From assembly GCA_947372155.1 (NCBI GenBank), contig CANBSM010000007.1, positions 1-24,792 on the forward strand: a stretch of 24,792 nucleotides of DNA, written 5' to 3'. Numbering within the stretch: position 1 is the first letter of the stretch; every line of letters begins with the position of its first letter. The notes under the pieces were generated by a model that saw nothing but the letters and a program-made list of their open reading frames with translations, was not told the origin of the DNA and did not search any database. Below are positions 15,865-24,532 of this stretch, one piece after another. Made by a program: the position numbers and the translations under genes. Origin of the DNA: Burkholderiaceae bacterium (GTDB taxonomy: Bacteria > Pseudomonadota > Gammaproteobacteria > Burkholderiales > Burkholderiaceae).

Positions 15865-16455
15865 ATGCAAAAGCTCGTTCTCGCTTCTAACAATGCCGGC
15901 AAGGTAAAAGAATTTCAGGCGCTTTTAGCGCCCCTGAACTTTCAGATCATTCCTCAAGGGGAATTGGGCATACCTTCTGCAGAAGAGCCGCACCACACCT
16001 TTGTGGAAAATGCCCTTGCTAAAGCGCGTCATGCAAGCGCAGCATCAGGCTTGCCAGCCTTAGCCGACGACTCCGGAATTTGTGCCCATGCTTTAAATGG
16101 CCAACCTGGCGTTTTATCAGCTCGCTTTGCTGGCGAACAAGGTGATGATGCGGCAAACAATCAAAAGCTTATTCAAGAATTAAGAGATCGAGCTGATCGA
16201 GGTGCGCATTATGTTTGCGCACTCGTTTTTGTTAACAGCGCAAATGATCCAGAACCCTTAATTGTTCAGACTCGATGGTATGGGCAAATTGTTGATCAAG
16301 CGGCTGGAAGCAATGGTTTTGGATATGACCCCCACTTCTTTTTGCCGGAACAAAACTGCACTGCTGCTCAACTAGAGTCTGTGCAAAAGAATTCAATCAG
16401 TCACCGCGGTCAAGCACTACGCGAATTAATTACACAACTTAAGAGCCGTGCTTAA
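15865..16455 (+). CDS. rdgB: Non-canonical purine NTP pyrophosphatase (ITP/XTP)
   Basis: This 196-residue enzyme hydrolyses ITP, dITP and XTP to monophosphates and keeps deaminated purines out of nucleic acids. The Ham1/RdgB signatures are complete: LASNNAGKVKEF (residues 6-17), FVENALAKARHA, ALADDSGI with the metal-binding Asp pair, AGSNGFGYDPHFF and SISHRGQAL. The length is normal. There is no clear Shine-Dalgarno; it starts 8 bases after rph, so coupling to rph is likely. Its end overlaps the hemW GTG start by 8 bases. Confidence 0.96.
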   Translation: MQKLVLASNNAGKVKEFQALLAPLNFQIIPQGELGIPSAEEPHHTFVENALAKARHASAASGLPALADDSGICAHALNGQPGVLSARFAGEQGDDAANNQKLIQELRDRADRGAHYVCALVFVNSANDPEPLIVQTRWYGQIVDQAAGSNGFGYDPHFFLPEQNCTAAQLESVQKNSISHRGQALRELITQLKSRA

Positions 16456-17635
16456 TTCAAGCCCCAATCAAGTAACACTGACAGCATTGCCGCCATTGGC
16501 TTTGTATATTCACTTCCCCTGGTGCGAAAAGAAATGTCCCTATTGCGATTTCAATTCACATCAAATTAAAGATGACATGAATAAGGCCGGCTTTGACGAA
16601 GAACGTTATATCAAAGCACTTATCGCCGATCTAGAAACTGAGCTGCCCAATATATGGGGGCGCCAAGTTCATAGTATTTTTATTGGCGGTGGAACACCGA
16701 GCCTGCTATCAGCAGAAGGCATGGATCAACTGCTTTGCGCAGTTCGTGCTCGCGTTAACTTAGAGCCCGACGCTGAAATTACGATGGAAGCAAACCCAGG
16801 ATCAATTGAAGCTGACAAATTTGCAGGATTTGCAAAGGCGGGCATTAATCGAGTTTCCATAGGGGTTCAGAGCTTTCAGGATGAACAGCTCAAAGCTTTA
16901 GGACGCATTCACAATGGTGAAGAAGCCAGGCGTGCAATAGCAATTGCTCTGAAACACTTTAAATCAGTCAATCTGGATCTGATGTACGGCTTACCTAAAC
17001 AAACTTTAGAGTTAGCTAAGGCAGATATTGAAACGGCGCTTTCTTTTAAAACCCCCCACCTATCTTTTTACAACCTCACGCTCGAACCTAATACCTACTT
17101 TGCGAACTTTCCTCCGCAATTACCAAGCGATGACGACATTGATGCCATCTTTGAACAAAATTTAGATTTACTTACTAAGGCGGGTTATCAGCGTTATGAA
17201 GTTTCTGCCTACGCTCAGAAAAATCAGGAGTGCAAACATAATCTGAACTACTGGCGCTTTGGTGATTACATTGGCATTGGTGCAGGCGCCCATGGGAAGA
17301 TTTCGTTTCCAGACAAAATTACTCGTCAAGTTAGAGAGCGCCATCCAGAAAGCTATATGCAGGCGATGGAAACCAAGGGGAATGCCTTAATTGAATCTAG
17401 GGTTCTTGAGGCCAAAGATCTACCCTTTGAATTTATGCTCAATACCCTAAGACTGACCGATGGCGTCGCAACCAATACCTTCATTGAGCGTACTGGACTG
17501 CCTTTAAGCGTCATTAGTAAAGGTTTAGCTAATGCAAGCAATAAGCAATTACTCGATGAAAATCCCAGTCAGCTAAAAGCCACTCCACTGGGAATGCGTT
17601 ACCTCAACAATCTGCAAGAGATGTTTTTGGATTGA
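16448..17635 (+). CDS. hemW: HemW, radical SAM haem chaperone (HemN-like)
   Basis: This 395-residue radical SAM protein has the [4Fe-4S]-binding CEKKCPYC motif (Cys26, Cys30, Cys33) within IHFPWCEKKCPYCDFNS, the form typical of HemW. IFIGGGTPSLL, MEANPGS and GVQSFQDEQLKALGR are the other radical SAM and HemN-family blocks. The C-terminal HemN domain is present (about 310-395). Proteins of this subfamily were long annotated as coproporphyrinogen III oxidase, but HemW binds haem and is thought to deliver it to target proteins. The GTG start at 16448 overlaps rdgB by 8 bases. The rdgB-hemW pairing is conserved in many proteobacteria, including E. coli. It ends 13 bases from the convergent crotonase gene. 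Confidence 0.94.
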   Translation: MLNSSPNQVTLTALPPLALYIHFPWCEKKCPYCDFNSHQIKDDMNKAGFDEERYIKALIADLETELPNIWGRQVHSIFIGGGTPSLLSAEGMDQLLCAVRARVNLEPDAEITMEANPGSIEADKFAGFAKAGINRVSIGVQSFQDEQLKALGRIHNGEEARRAIAIALKHFKSVNLDLMYGLPKQTLELAKADIETALSFKTPHLSFYNLTLEPNTYFANFPPQLPSDDDIDAIFEQNLDLLTKAGYQRYEVSAYAQKNQECKHNLNYWRFGDYIGIGAGAHGKISFPDKITRQVRERHPESYMQAMETKGNALIESRVLEAKDLPFEFMLNTLRLTDGVATNTFIERTGLPLSVISKGLANASNKQLLDENPSQLKATPLGMRYLNNLQEMFLD

Positions 17636-17648
17636 CTCGTATTGAACG

Positions 17649-18446
17649 CTAGCTACCGGTCCAAATAGGTGGCTCACCCTTTAAAAATGAAGCAACTCCG
17701 TTTTGAAAATCATTGCTGCCATAGGTTTCACTGATCAGATCACTACAGTCGGGTAGATTGTTTTTAATTAATCTCGCTAATGCTAGCTTGCTAGATTTTT
17801 GTGTAATGGGGGCTAACTTACTCAGTCGCTCTGCGAGAGTGACAGCCTCATGACCTAACTGCTCTTGCTCGTATGTTGCTAAAAGGTATCCTTGTTGGAG
17901 CAACTCTTTTGCAGAAATCATTTCCGCAAGAAGTAGCATCCGCTTGACTACATTGATTCCTAGATGGGCAACCAACCAAGCAACATTTGCGGCAGATAAA
18001 CAGTTACCAAGGGTTTTAGCAATGGGTACGCCGAACTTAGCCTCAGGAGTAGAGATTCTGAAATCACAGCAACTAGCTATCGCCAATCCGCCGCCAACAG
18101 CCATGCCATCAATGACGGCAATTGTAGGAATAGGCAAGGTGGCAAGCGGACCCAAGTAATCATCAATACCCTCTTCATATTGAATCCCGTCTTGCCCATC
18201 TTTAAAACTGGCAAATTGCGCTATATCGCTGCCGGATATAAAAGACTTACCACCTGCGCCGCGTAAGATAGCTACCCGTATCTTGGGATTCTTGGCAATA
18301 CCTTCGCAAATAGACTTCAGGGTTTGGTACATCCCCACTGTCATTGCATTACGTGCCGCTACATGATCAAAGATGATGTGGGCAATATTACCGTGCGTCT
18401 CTAATACGACCTGGGCAACATTGCCACCCTTTTCTTTATCACTCAT
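17649..18446 (-). CDS. Crotonase (enoyl-CoA hydratase/isomerase) family protein lacking both hydratase Glu residues
   Basis: This 265-residue crotonase-fold protein would bind an acyl-CoA. The oxyanion-hole segments are present: SFISGSDIAQF (about 68-78) and GMAVGGGLAIASCCDFRI (114-131). The two catalytic glutamates of true enoyl-CoA hydratase are missing. GGGxE becomes GGGLA (Ala122), and FGxPE becomes FGVPI (Ile142, before AKTLGNCLSAAN). It therefore probably catalyses another crotonase reaction (isomerisation, thioester hydrolysis, decarboxylation or C-C cleavage), or an unknown one. It begins 7 bases after the upstream Bug gene stop, forming a two-gene operon with it, and lies next to a divergent CoA-transferase. 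No Shine-Dalgarno is obvious before ATG 18446. Family placement is firm; the reaction is unknown. Confidence 0.9.
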   Translation of the reverse strand: MSDKEKGGNVAQVVLETHGNIAHIIFDHVAARNAMTVGMYQTLKSICEGIAKNPKIRVAILRGAGGKSFISGSDIAQFASFKDGQDGIQYEEGIDDYLGPLATLPIPTIAVIDGMAVGGGLAIASCCDFRISTPEAKFGVPIAKTLGNCLSAANVAWLVAHLGINVVKRMLLLAEMISAKELLQQGYLLATYEQEQLGHEAVTLAERLSKLAPITQKSSKLALARLIKNNLPDCSDLISETYGSNDFQNGVASFLKGEPPIWTGS

Positions 18447-18453
18447 GGAGTAT

Positions 18454-19443
18454 TTATTCAGCCTTGATATTCAAGCTCTTCACTAAACGCTGGTATTTAG
18501 CCAGCTCGCCAGCTAAGAACAAACTAAAGGCCGCTGGTGTTGCAGGGCCTTCAGGTTGCAAGCCTTGAGAATCTAATGTCTTTTTAATCTGGGGGTCTGC
18601 CATCGCTGCCTTAACAGCTTGATCAATCTTATTTACTACCGCTGGGTCCATTCCTTTGGGGCCCATCACAGAGTACCAATTAGTAACATCAAAACCAGTA
18701 ATACCGACTTCGTTAAAGGTGGGCACATTCGGAAGAATTGGCAAGCGTTTAGGTGTTGAAATCGCCAATGCCTTCAGGCTGCCATCTTTAATTTGTTGCA
18801 AATTAGGTGGCAAGGTGTCGAAGTTCATCGTAATTTGTCCGCCCAATAAATCGATGATCGCCTGACCGCTACCTTTATATGGGACATGGTTTAACTGAAT
18901 TCCAGCAATCTTGGCAAACAAAGCGCCCGCTAAATGCTGCGTGCTGCCAATACCTGATGATCCATAAGTCATCTGCCCTGGGTTTGCTTTTGCTAAAGAA
19001 ATCAATTGCGCTACTGAGTTCACAGGTAGCGAAGCCTTCACTACCAAAACGTTAGGAACGTACCCTAAATAAGTAATGGGTGTGAAATCGGTTGCGGGAT
19101 TGTATTGAACGTTGGTAAGTACAAATGGTGCAATTGCATTGGAATTGGAATGGCCCACTAGCAAGGTATAGCCATCAGGATTTGCTTTAGCAATTTGATC
19201 GGCGGCAATCGTGCCGGCTGCACCCGATTTATTTTCCACAATCACACTTTGCCCCAGAATCTCACCCATTTTTGGCGCAAGGGCTCGAGCAACAATGTCG
19301 GTGCCGCCACCGGGCGCAAAACCGACAATCAGTCGTATCGGTTTAGTTGGGAAGGCCTGCTGCCCTAAAGCAAAGAAAGAGCTCGTGGCCAGCGTAATTG
19401 CAAGCAAACTACGAGTAGCCCACTGAGGCGTTTTAAGCAACAT
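18454..19443 (-). CDS. Bug/TctC family periplasmic solute-binding protein
   Basis: This 329-residue Bug receptor has a signal peptide (basic [10 protein letters not shown], then [16 protein letters not shown], cut near residue 27 or 30). The mature protein starts [19 protein letters not shown], with the PGG loop that contacts ligand carboxylates. [28 protein letters not shown] and [12 protein letters not shown] follow the family pattern. ATG 19443 has GGAG 5 bases upstream and gives the normal N-terminus. The open frame runs 60 codons further, across the opposite CoA-transferase start, and that part is not coding. It has no TctAB partner nearby. Linkage to acyl-CoA enzymes suggests that the ligand is a carboxylic acid metabolised as a CoA thioester, which is inference. 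Confidence 0.93.
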   Translation of the reverse strand: MLLKTPQWATRSLLAITLATSSFFALGQQAFPTKPIRLIVGFAPGGGTDIVARALAPKMGEILGQSVIVENKSGAAGTIAADQIAKANPDGYTLLVGHSNSNAIAPFVLTNVQYNPATDFTPITYLGYVPNVLVVKASLPVNSVAQLISLAKANPGQMTYGSSGIGSTQHLAGALFAKIAGIQLNHVPYKGSGQAIIDLLGGQITMNFDTLPPNLQQIKDGSLKALAISTPKRLPILPNVPTFNEVGITGFDVTNWYSVMGPKGMDPAVVNKIDQAVKAAMADPQIKKTLDSQGLQPEGPATPAAFSLFLAGELAKYQRLVKSLNIKAE

Positions 19444-19490
19444 AAAGTCTCCAAAATTGTTTTTATTGTGTTTGATACTATTAGGGACTA

Positions 19491-19520
19491 ATTCTAAACA
19501 TATAAGAACACTCGAGACAA
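19491..19520 (-). promoter_or_regulatory. Candidate promoter for the Bug-crotonase operon
   Basis: On the minus strand TTGTCT (19515-19520) and TAGAAT (19491-19496, five of six consensus bases) are separated by 18 bases, in the 76-base gap between the divergent Bug and CoA-transferase genes. The -35 hexamer touches the CoA-transferase start codon, so the two directions may interfere. Confidence 0.35.
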
Positions 19521-20770
19521 TGACGAAAACACCTATAAATGACGGTTTAGATGCTGCAGCCAATCGATCCTCGAGGCCCCTACCCCTTTCTGGAGTGCGG
19601 GTACTTGACGTTAGCCAAGTCATGGCCGGACCCTACTGCTGCATGCTCTTGGCGGACTTAGGTGCAGATGTCATCAAAATCGAGCCTCCGGGCACTGGTG
19701 ATCAGACTCGCGGCGCAATGGGGTTCAAGATGAAGGGTTCAGACAGCATGGGCTTTTTGAACATGAACCGCAATAAACGCAGTCTCACTCTAAACCTCAA
19801 AACTGAGGCTGGTAAAAAAGTATTTTTTGAATTGGTCAAAACCGCTGACATCTTGGTTGAGAACTACCGACCTGGCGTAATGAAGAAGCTGGGTATTGAT
19901 TACCCTTCTTTACAAGCTATCAATCCTGCCTTGGTTTATGCCAGCATCTCTGGATTTGGCCAAACAGGTCCTTGGGCAGATCGACCTGGCTTTGATCTGA
20001 TGGCGCAAGCCATGTCTGGTGTCATGAGTGTCACAGGTTACCCAGACGGCCCTCCAGTGAAGGCCGGAGTTCCAGTAGCGGATATTGGTTGCGCACTCTT
20101 TGCGGTCTATGGAATATTGTCAGCCTATATTGGTAAATCCAAAACGGGTGAAGGTCAATTTATTGATGCCTCACTCTTTGATTCTGCTTTGGCATTTTCC
20201 ATTTGGGATACAGCTCAATACTGGGGTACTGGAGTTGAACCCTATAAGCTTGGCACTGCTAATCATATGAGCGCCCCTTACCAGGCAATGAAGGCTGCTG
20301 ACGGTTATTTTGTGATGGGCGCCACCAATCAAAAGCTCTGGAAGTTACTGTGCGACAAAATTGATCGCCCAGAATTATTTGAAGATGTACGCTTTAAAAC
20401 AAATCCACTTCGCCTAGCCAATCGTCTAGAGCTAGCCACAGAACTCGAAAAGTCATTTGCCAATAAAAGCGCTGATCAATGGGTCGCTGCACTTTTAGAG
20501 GCAGGCATTCCAGCGGGACCAATTAATACCTACCCAGAAGCATTTGATAGCGACCACGGTCGTCATCGCAAGATGCGCATGGAGATTGATCATCCGATTG
20601 AAGGCAAGGTACCGAATATTGGATTTGCAGTGAAAATGAATGGCACTCCACAACAGGTATATCGCCACCCCCCTTTATTGGGTGAACATACCAGCGAGCT
20701 TCTGGCTGAGCTTGGTATTGCGGGTGACGAGCTTAAGTCACTTGAAGCTGGCGGCGCTTTTGCACCATAA
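19520..20770 (+). CDS. CaiB/BaiF (type III) CoA-transferase
   Basis: This 416-residue member of the family III CoA-transferases moves CoA between carboxylic acids through an aspartyl-CoA thioester. The N-terminal block [19 protein letters not shown] followed by [15 protein letters not shown] is diagnostic. [22 protein letters not shown] and [20 protein letters not shown] follow; the Asp in GFDL (about residue 159) is the likely catalytic residue. The small domain and the C-terminal return to the large domain (HPPLLGEHT) are complete. Start ATG 19520 is chosen because its N-terminus fits the family and avoids overlap with the divergent Bug gene at 19443; its ribosome-binding site is weak. The substrate is not predictable; formyl-CoA, succinyl-CoA or mesaconyl transferases share this fold. 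Confidence 0.94.
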   Translation: MTKTPINDGLDAAANRSSRPLPLSGVRVLDVSQVMAGPYCCMLLADLGADVIKIEPPGTGDQTRGAMGFKMKGSDSMGFLNMNRNKRSLTLNLKTEAGKKVFFELVKTADILVENYRPGVMKKLGIDYPSLQAINPALVYASISGFGQTGPWADRPGFDLMAQAMSGVMSVTGYPDGPPVKAGVPVADIGCALFAVYGILSAYIGKSKTGEGQFIDASLFDSALAFSIWDTAQYWGTGVEPYKLGTANHMSAPYQAMKAADGYFVMGATNQKLWKLLCDKIDRPELFEDVRFKTNPLRLANRLELATELEKSFANKSADQWVAALLEAGIPAGPINTYPEAFDSDHGRHRKMRMEIDHPIEGKVPNIGFAVKMNGTPQQVYRHPPLLGEHTSELLAELGIAGDELKSLEAGGAFAP

Positions 20771-20783
20771 TTTTGCAATTAAA

Positions 20784-20813
20784 TTAATAAGGACTCTGCG
20801 GAGTCCTTATTAA
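20784..20813. terminator. Bidirectional terminator between convergent genes
   Basis: A perfect 13-bp inverted repeat (20784-20796 with 20801-20813) has a TGCG loop. Its outer ends can pair further (TGCAA with TTGCA) after a small bulge. It fills the 59-base gap between the CoA-transferase stop and the alkylsulfatase stop. AT-rich outer stem and flanks supply T-rich tracts in both directions. Confidence 0.8.
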
Positions 20814-20829
20814 TTGCAGAGAAACTGAT

Positions 20830-22935
20830 TTACTCTCCGGCAGTTATTGCCATCTCTTGGGCTGAGAATGGATCTTTAGCTGGAGAGGCTGGTTTTGGAG
20901 CTGCCTTTACTTTAGTGCCCGGCATGAGTTCAAAATCAGGCACAAAGATTGTTAAGGTGCTTCTCAATTGATCAAATACCTTGCGTTCGCCATCAAACTT
21001 TACTTTGCCCTCCGCCTGCAACTTATCAAAAGTAGTTTGACCACCCATTACCTGCTCTAAGTCGCTACGATTTAATGTAACGGTGAGATTAGGGTTCTTT
21101 GCCTGCTGACCTTTAATATTGGTCAACGCAGAGTTACTCATCTCAATCACAAACTTCTCGCCATTGTCTGGCGTAGAAAGATTGATCACAAAGTTCATAC
21201 CTGCTGCTTTTTTGCTATCCATGCTGATAGCTAAAGCATTAAGCCAAAGCTCGGTTGTCATGCCTTTAATCATGTCTGGGCCATTGGATTTGGGCGAAGC
21301 GCCTGTAGGCATGCCGTGACGCAACTCATAAGCCGCTCCCAAGAAGCTGTTTCGCATACTTGGGCTTTCCTTTTGATATCCAATCTGCTCAAAAATATCA
21401 GCAAGCAAATCTTTAGCGGCGGTATTGTTTGGTTGCGCATAGACCAACTTATTCACAATCTCCATGGCTTCGCGATACTTGCCCTGCTTATAAAGCTCCC
21501 TACCCTTCGCCAAGATCTTGCCAGAACCACCCATCATCTCTACATACAACGGTGCAGCATCTTTGGGTGACAGTGGGGCCAAAGTTGCGGGGTTGGCATC
21601 CCAGTAACCTAAATAACGATTAATCACAGCACGGCTATTATGTTCTTCAGAGCCATGATAGCTATGCGCTGCCCATTGCTTTTTCAAACTATCAGGCTGC
21701 TTATAGACGTTCTGGATTTCATTAATGGTGACACCATTGTTTGCTAGGTGAAGCACTTCGTTATGCAAGTGAGCATAACTATCCCGCTGCGTACGCATCA
21801 CCTCCTGAATACGCTCATTACCCCAACGTGGCCAACTGTGTGATGCAAACATCACTTCACTCTCATTGCCATAGCGATACAAAGCATTATTAATATTCTT
21901 AGACCATGCTAGTGAATCACGCACTAAGGCGCCACGCAAGGTATAGATGTTATGAATCGTGCCAGTGATATTTTCTGCCGCCCAAAATGCTTTAAATTGC
22001 GGGAAATAAGTATTCATCTCTGCGGGGGCTTCAGTCCCGGGAGTGTTTTGGAACTCCATCTCCACACCATCAACCGTCATTTTTTCAAATGGCTGGTTGA
22101 TATAGACGTTGGGCTCTATTAATCCTAAATTACCAGCAGCTGTATTTTTGCCAATCGATTGGTCTACGTGACCAAATGGACTACGTGGCAATAAGACTCC
22201 GTACTGAAAATACATTCTGCGCGTCATGGCGTTGCCTGCATAGACGTTTTCAGCAATCGCATGGTCCATAAATCCAGCAGGGGCAATAACCTTTACTTTG
22301 CCACTCTTTACATCTGCCTCATCAACTACGCCACGCACACCGCCAAAGTGATCCCCATGGGAGTGTGAGTACACCACCGCCACTACTGGACGCTTACCAA
22401 GCTTCTCATTTACGAGTTCAAGTGCTGCGCGTGCAGTTTCTTTTGCAGTCAATGGGTCGAAGACTATCCAGCCGGTATTTGTTTTGATAAAGCTGATGTT
22501 GGCTAGGTCAAAACCACGAACTTGATAAATTTTTCCTGGAACAACCTCATACAAGCCATAACCCATATTGAGAATAGCTTGGCGCTGTAATGATGGATGA
22601 ACGCTATCAAAGTCTTTGCCCTGTAATAAGAAGTCATAACTGCCCATGTCCCAAGCTACATTGCCCGCATCTGCCATGATGGTCTTGTATGGAGGCGCCG
22701 CAATAAAACCTTTTTTGGATTCCTCAAAGTCGCGCTTATCCTCAAAGGGCAAGGTCTTACGAAGACCATCTTGTAGTTCAACGGTATAACTCGATGGCGC
22801 CTTACCCTTTGGATCAAAATGCTTCCCCTGCATAGCGCCTGGATCAACCACAACACCACCGCCGCCAGCGGCTATAGCGAAACCAGAGCTTAGGATGGAA
22901 GCTGTAATAGCAATTTGAGAAAGTTTAATTTTCAT
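20830..22935 (-). CDS. Periplasmic alkyl sulfatase, SdsA1-like metallo-beta-lactamase fold
   Basis: This 701-residue exported enzyme should hydrolyse linear alkyl sulfate esters (SDS-like) to alcohol and sulfate. A signal peptide covers about residues 1-23 (cut near AIAA). The metallo-beta-lactamase domain holds the zinc motif HSHGDH (His191, His193, Asp195, His196) and later family blocks TPGTEAPAEMN, FWAAENITGTIHNIYTLRG and FASHSWPRWG. A helical dimerisation domain follows (about 400-560, including LGYWDANPATLAPLSP). The C-terminal SCP2-like domain (about 575-680) usually gathers hydrophobic substrate. The length and order match SdsA1 of Pseudomonas. GAGG sits 6 bases before the ATG. A promoter-like sequence lies upstream, so it can be transcribed without the kinase gene on the same strand. 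Confidence 0.94.
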   Translation of the reverse strand: MKIKLSQIAITASILSSGFAIAAGGGGVVVDPGAMQGKHFDPKGKAPSSYTVELQDGLRKTLPFEDKRDFEESKKGFIAAPPYKTIMADAGNVAWDMGSYDFLLQGKDFDSVHPSLQRQAILNMGYGLYEVVPGKIYQVRGFDLANISFIKTNTGWIVFDPLTAKETARAALELVNEKLGKRPVVAVVYSHSHGDHFGGVRGVVDEADVKSGKVKVIAPAGFMDHAIAENVYAGNAMTRRMYFQYGVLLPRSPFGHVDQSIGKNTAAGNLGLIEPNVYINQPFEKMTVDGVEMEFQNTPGTEAPAEMNTYFPQFKAFWAAENITGTIHNIYTLRGALVRDSLAWSKNINNALYRYGNESEVMFASHSWPRWGNERIQEVMRTQRDSYAHLHNEVLHLANNGVTINEIQNVYKQPDSLKKQWAAHSYHGSEEHNSRAVINRYLGYWDANPATLAPLSPKDAAPLYVEMMGGSGKILAKGRELYKQGKYREAMEIVNKLVYAQPNNTAAKDLLADIFEQIGYQKESPSMRNSFLGAAYELRHGMPTGASPKSNGPDMIKGMTTELWLNALAISMDSKKAAGMNFVINLSTPDNGEKFVIEMSNSALTNIKGQQAKNPNLTVTLNRSDLEQVMGGQTTFDKLQAEGKVKFDGERKVFDQLRSTLTIFVPDFELMPGTKVKAAPKPASPAKDPFSAQEMAITAGE

Positions 22936-22969
22936 AAAAGCCTCAAGTAAAAATGTTTTGATTACTTCA

Positions 22970-22997
22970 ATGATATGTTTGAGCTAATCAATGGCAA
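22970..22997 (-). promoter_or_regulatory. Sigma70-type promoter of the alkylsulfatase gene
   Basis: On the minus strand TTGCCA (22992-22997, five of six) and TATCAT (22970-22975, five of six) are separated by 16 bases. Predicted start near 22963 gives a leader of about 28 bases, carrying GAGG before the ATG. This is the best-looking promoter in the window. Confidence 0.55.
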
Positions 22998-23037
22998 TTA
23001 GCCCTAGAGCCAATATTTAAGGGCAACTCAATGTACT

Positions 23038-24486
23038 TTAAATTGCATATGCAGCAACCAGGGGTAAGCTCAAGAAAAAGGTTGCTCCCTTTTGCGGAAA
23101 TGACTCAAACCAGATTGAGCCACCGTGTCTCATCACGATATGTTTACATAACCAAAGACCGATGCCCATACCAGAACCCTTGGTAGTCGAAAGAAGTTCA
23201 AACATATGGGGCTGTACTTTTGCATCAATACCTGACCCAGTATCGGTGATTGATATCTGAACACCAAAACTAGAATGTTCGCCTCGAATAATGATTTTTT
23301 TATCAGACTTCTCTATCGCCTTTAATGTATCTATTGCGTTATTTACCAGATTTAAGAGCACCTGCTGCAACTCGCCTTTGTTTGCAGTAATAATCAGATG
23401 GTCTTCTAACTTCAATACCATCTGAATATTCTGATTCATAATTTCTGGGCGAGCAATGGTGAGGACTAAGTCGATTAACTCAGCAAGATCAACTTTTGTA
23501 GCTGCCATTTTTTCATCGGCGAATACCGACCTGAGCGAGCGAATAATACTTGCTGCACGTTGGTTATCTGTCAACAAAGAATCTAATACCTCTTTCTGCA
23601 AGGCAGGATTTAATTCCCCTTCAGATAGCTTTTTTTGCAAAAATTGAATATTCAGACTAGAGGCACCCAAGGGCTGATTGAGCTCATGGGCAATGGATGC
23701 TGACAAAGCACCGGTACTAGCGGTCTTATTGGCCTTTAACAACGAGGCAATTAACAGCTCTCTTTCTTGCAATAGTTTTTTGGTAGTTTCGTTTTCAGCC
23801 GTTGCATTGATATTTGCCACTACGACTTGCTCAGCCCAATAACTACCAATAGCTATATATGAAAGCGTATTCATTACCAACTGGGCTATGGTAAAGAAGA
23901 TAAGCATCTGGGGTATCTGCTCAACCTGCTGAATGGTAAATGCAGACACAATTAACGTAATGAAACGACCTATAGCAAAAAATATCTCGCCAAAACTTGC
24001 AAATTGCATGTAAAGCAATTGTTTAGATGGGGATGTTTTTCTTTTTATTCCCAACTCGTAAATTTGCCACATGTAAAAAATACTAGCGATACAAGCCATC
24101 ACTACTGTGCGACTCTCGAAGGATCCATACAAACGCATAAAATCAAAAGCAGCCATAAAAACAGGTACTGAAATTGCGGCAATAATCTTTAACCGTTTGG
24201 ATGCTTCTTGATTGAGCGACATACAAAATAATGCTTGCAACATTGCCGCTACATAGAAGAACGTATTGGCAACAGTAAAATTGAATTCAGGATTGGCAAT
24301 ATTTTGGAGGGTGATAATCCCAGCCCCAAAAATAAATAGGCCCACCACACTCACTATTAGCGAGGACATCCAGTACAAACTTGGCTTAAGCAAATTTTGA
24401 GAGCGGTAATAGTGATAAATACCGAAAAACAGACCCATCTGTATAACAGCGAGAATAAAGAAATAAATTGCAATAAGCAGTTTCAT
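23038..24486 (-). CDS. Orphan membrane sensor histidine kinase
   Basis: This 482-residue kinase has an N-terminal sensor of about seven hydrophobic helices (within residues 3-215) with no large periplasmic domain. A short coiled linker follows (about 225-255), then HisKA with the phospho-acceptor His267 in SIAHELNQPLG. The HATPase domain carries N-box LLNLVNNAID (377-386), G1 DTGSGID (415-421) and G2 KGSGMGIGL (436-444). The HELNQPLG type is shared with DctB, FixL and NtrB-like kinases. Start ATG 24486 (MKLLIAIYFF) puts the first helix at the N-terminus. An ATG at 24534 would overlap the divergent gene start and cover the repeat motif at 24491-24530. No response regulator is visible in the window. 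The alkylsulfatase gene follows after 102 bases. Confidence 0.9.
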   Translation of the reverse strand: MKLLIAIYFFILAVIQMGLFFGIYHYYRSQNLLKPSLYWMSSLIVSVVGLFIFGAGIITLQNIANPEFNFTVANTFFYVAAMLQALFCMSLNQEASKRLKIIAAISVPVFMAAFDFMRLYGSFESRTVVMACIASIFYMWQIYELGIKRKTSPSKQLLYMQFASFGEIFFAIGRFITLIVSAFTIQQVEQIPQMLIFFTIAQLVMNTLSYIAIGSYWAEQVVVANINATAENETTKKLLQERELLIASLLKANKTASTGALSASIAHELNQPLGASSLNIQFLQKKLSEGELNPALQKEVLDSLLTDNQRAASIIRSLRSVFADEKMAATKVDLAELIDLVLTIARPEIMNQNIQMVLKLEDHLIITANKGELQQVLLNLVNNAIDTLKAIEKSDKKIIIRGEHSSFGVQISITDTGSGIDAKVQPHMFELLSTTKGSGMGIGLWLCKHIVMRHGGSIWFESFPQKGATFFLSLPLVAAYAI

Positions 24487-24490
24487 AGTC

Positions 24491-24530
24491 AATATGGTAC
24501 ATCTACCAAATTGATTCGCTAAAATATGGT
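24491..24530. promoter_or_regulatory. Candidate operator: three AAT(A/T)TGGT sites
   Basis: AATATGGT occurs at 24491-24498 and again at 24523-24530, 32 bases apart (about three helical turns). ACCAAATT at 24505-24512 is an inverted copy with one mismatch, so 24491-24512 forms a near palindrome around CATC. All three lie in the 46-base gap between the kinase and the divergent exported protein. No clear -35/-10 pair was found in the gap. Confidence 0.3.
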
Positions 24531-24532
24531 TC

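Noticed and set aside
19444..19623. 60-codon N-terminal extension of the second Bug protein
   Set aside because: It overlaps the CoA-transferase coding start, has no signal-peptide logic, and a good GGAG site supports ATG 19443.
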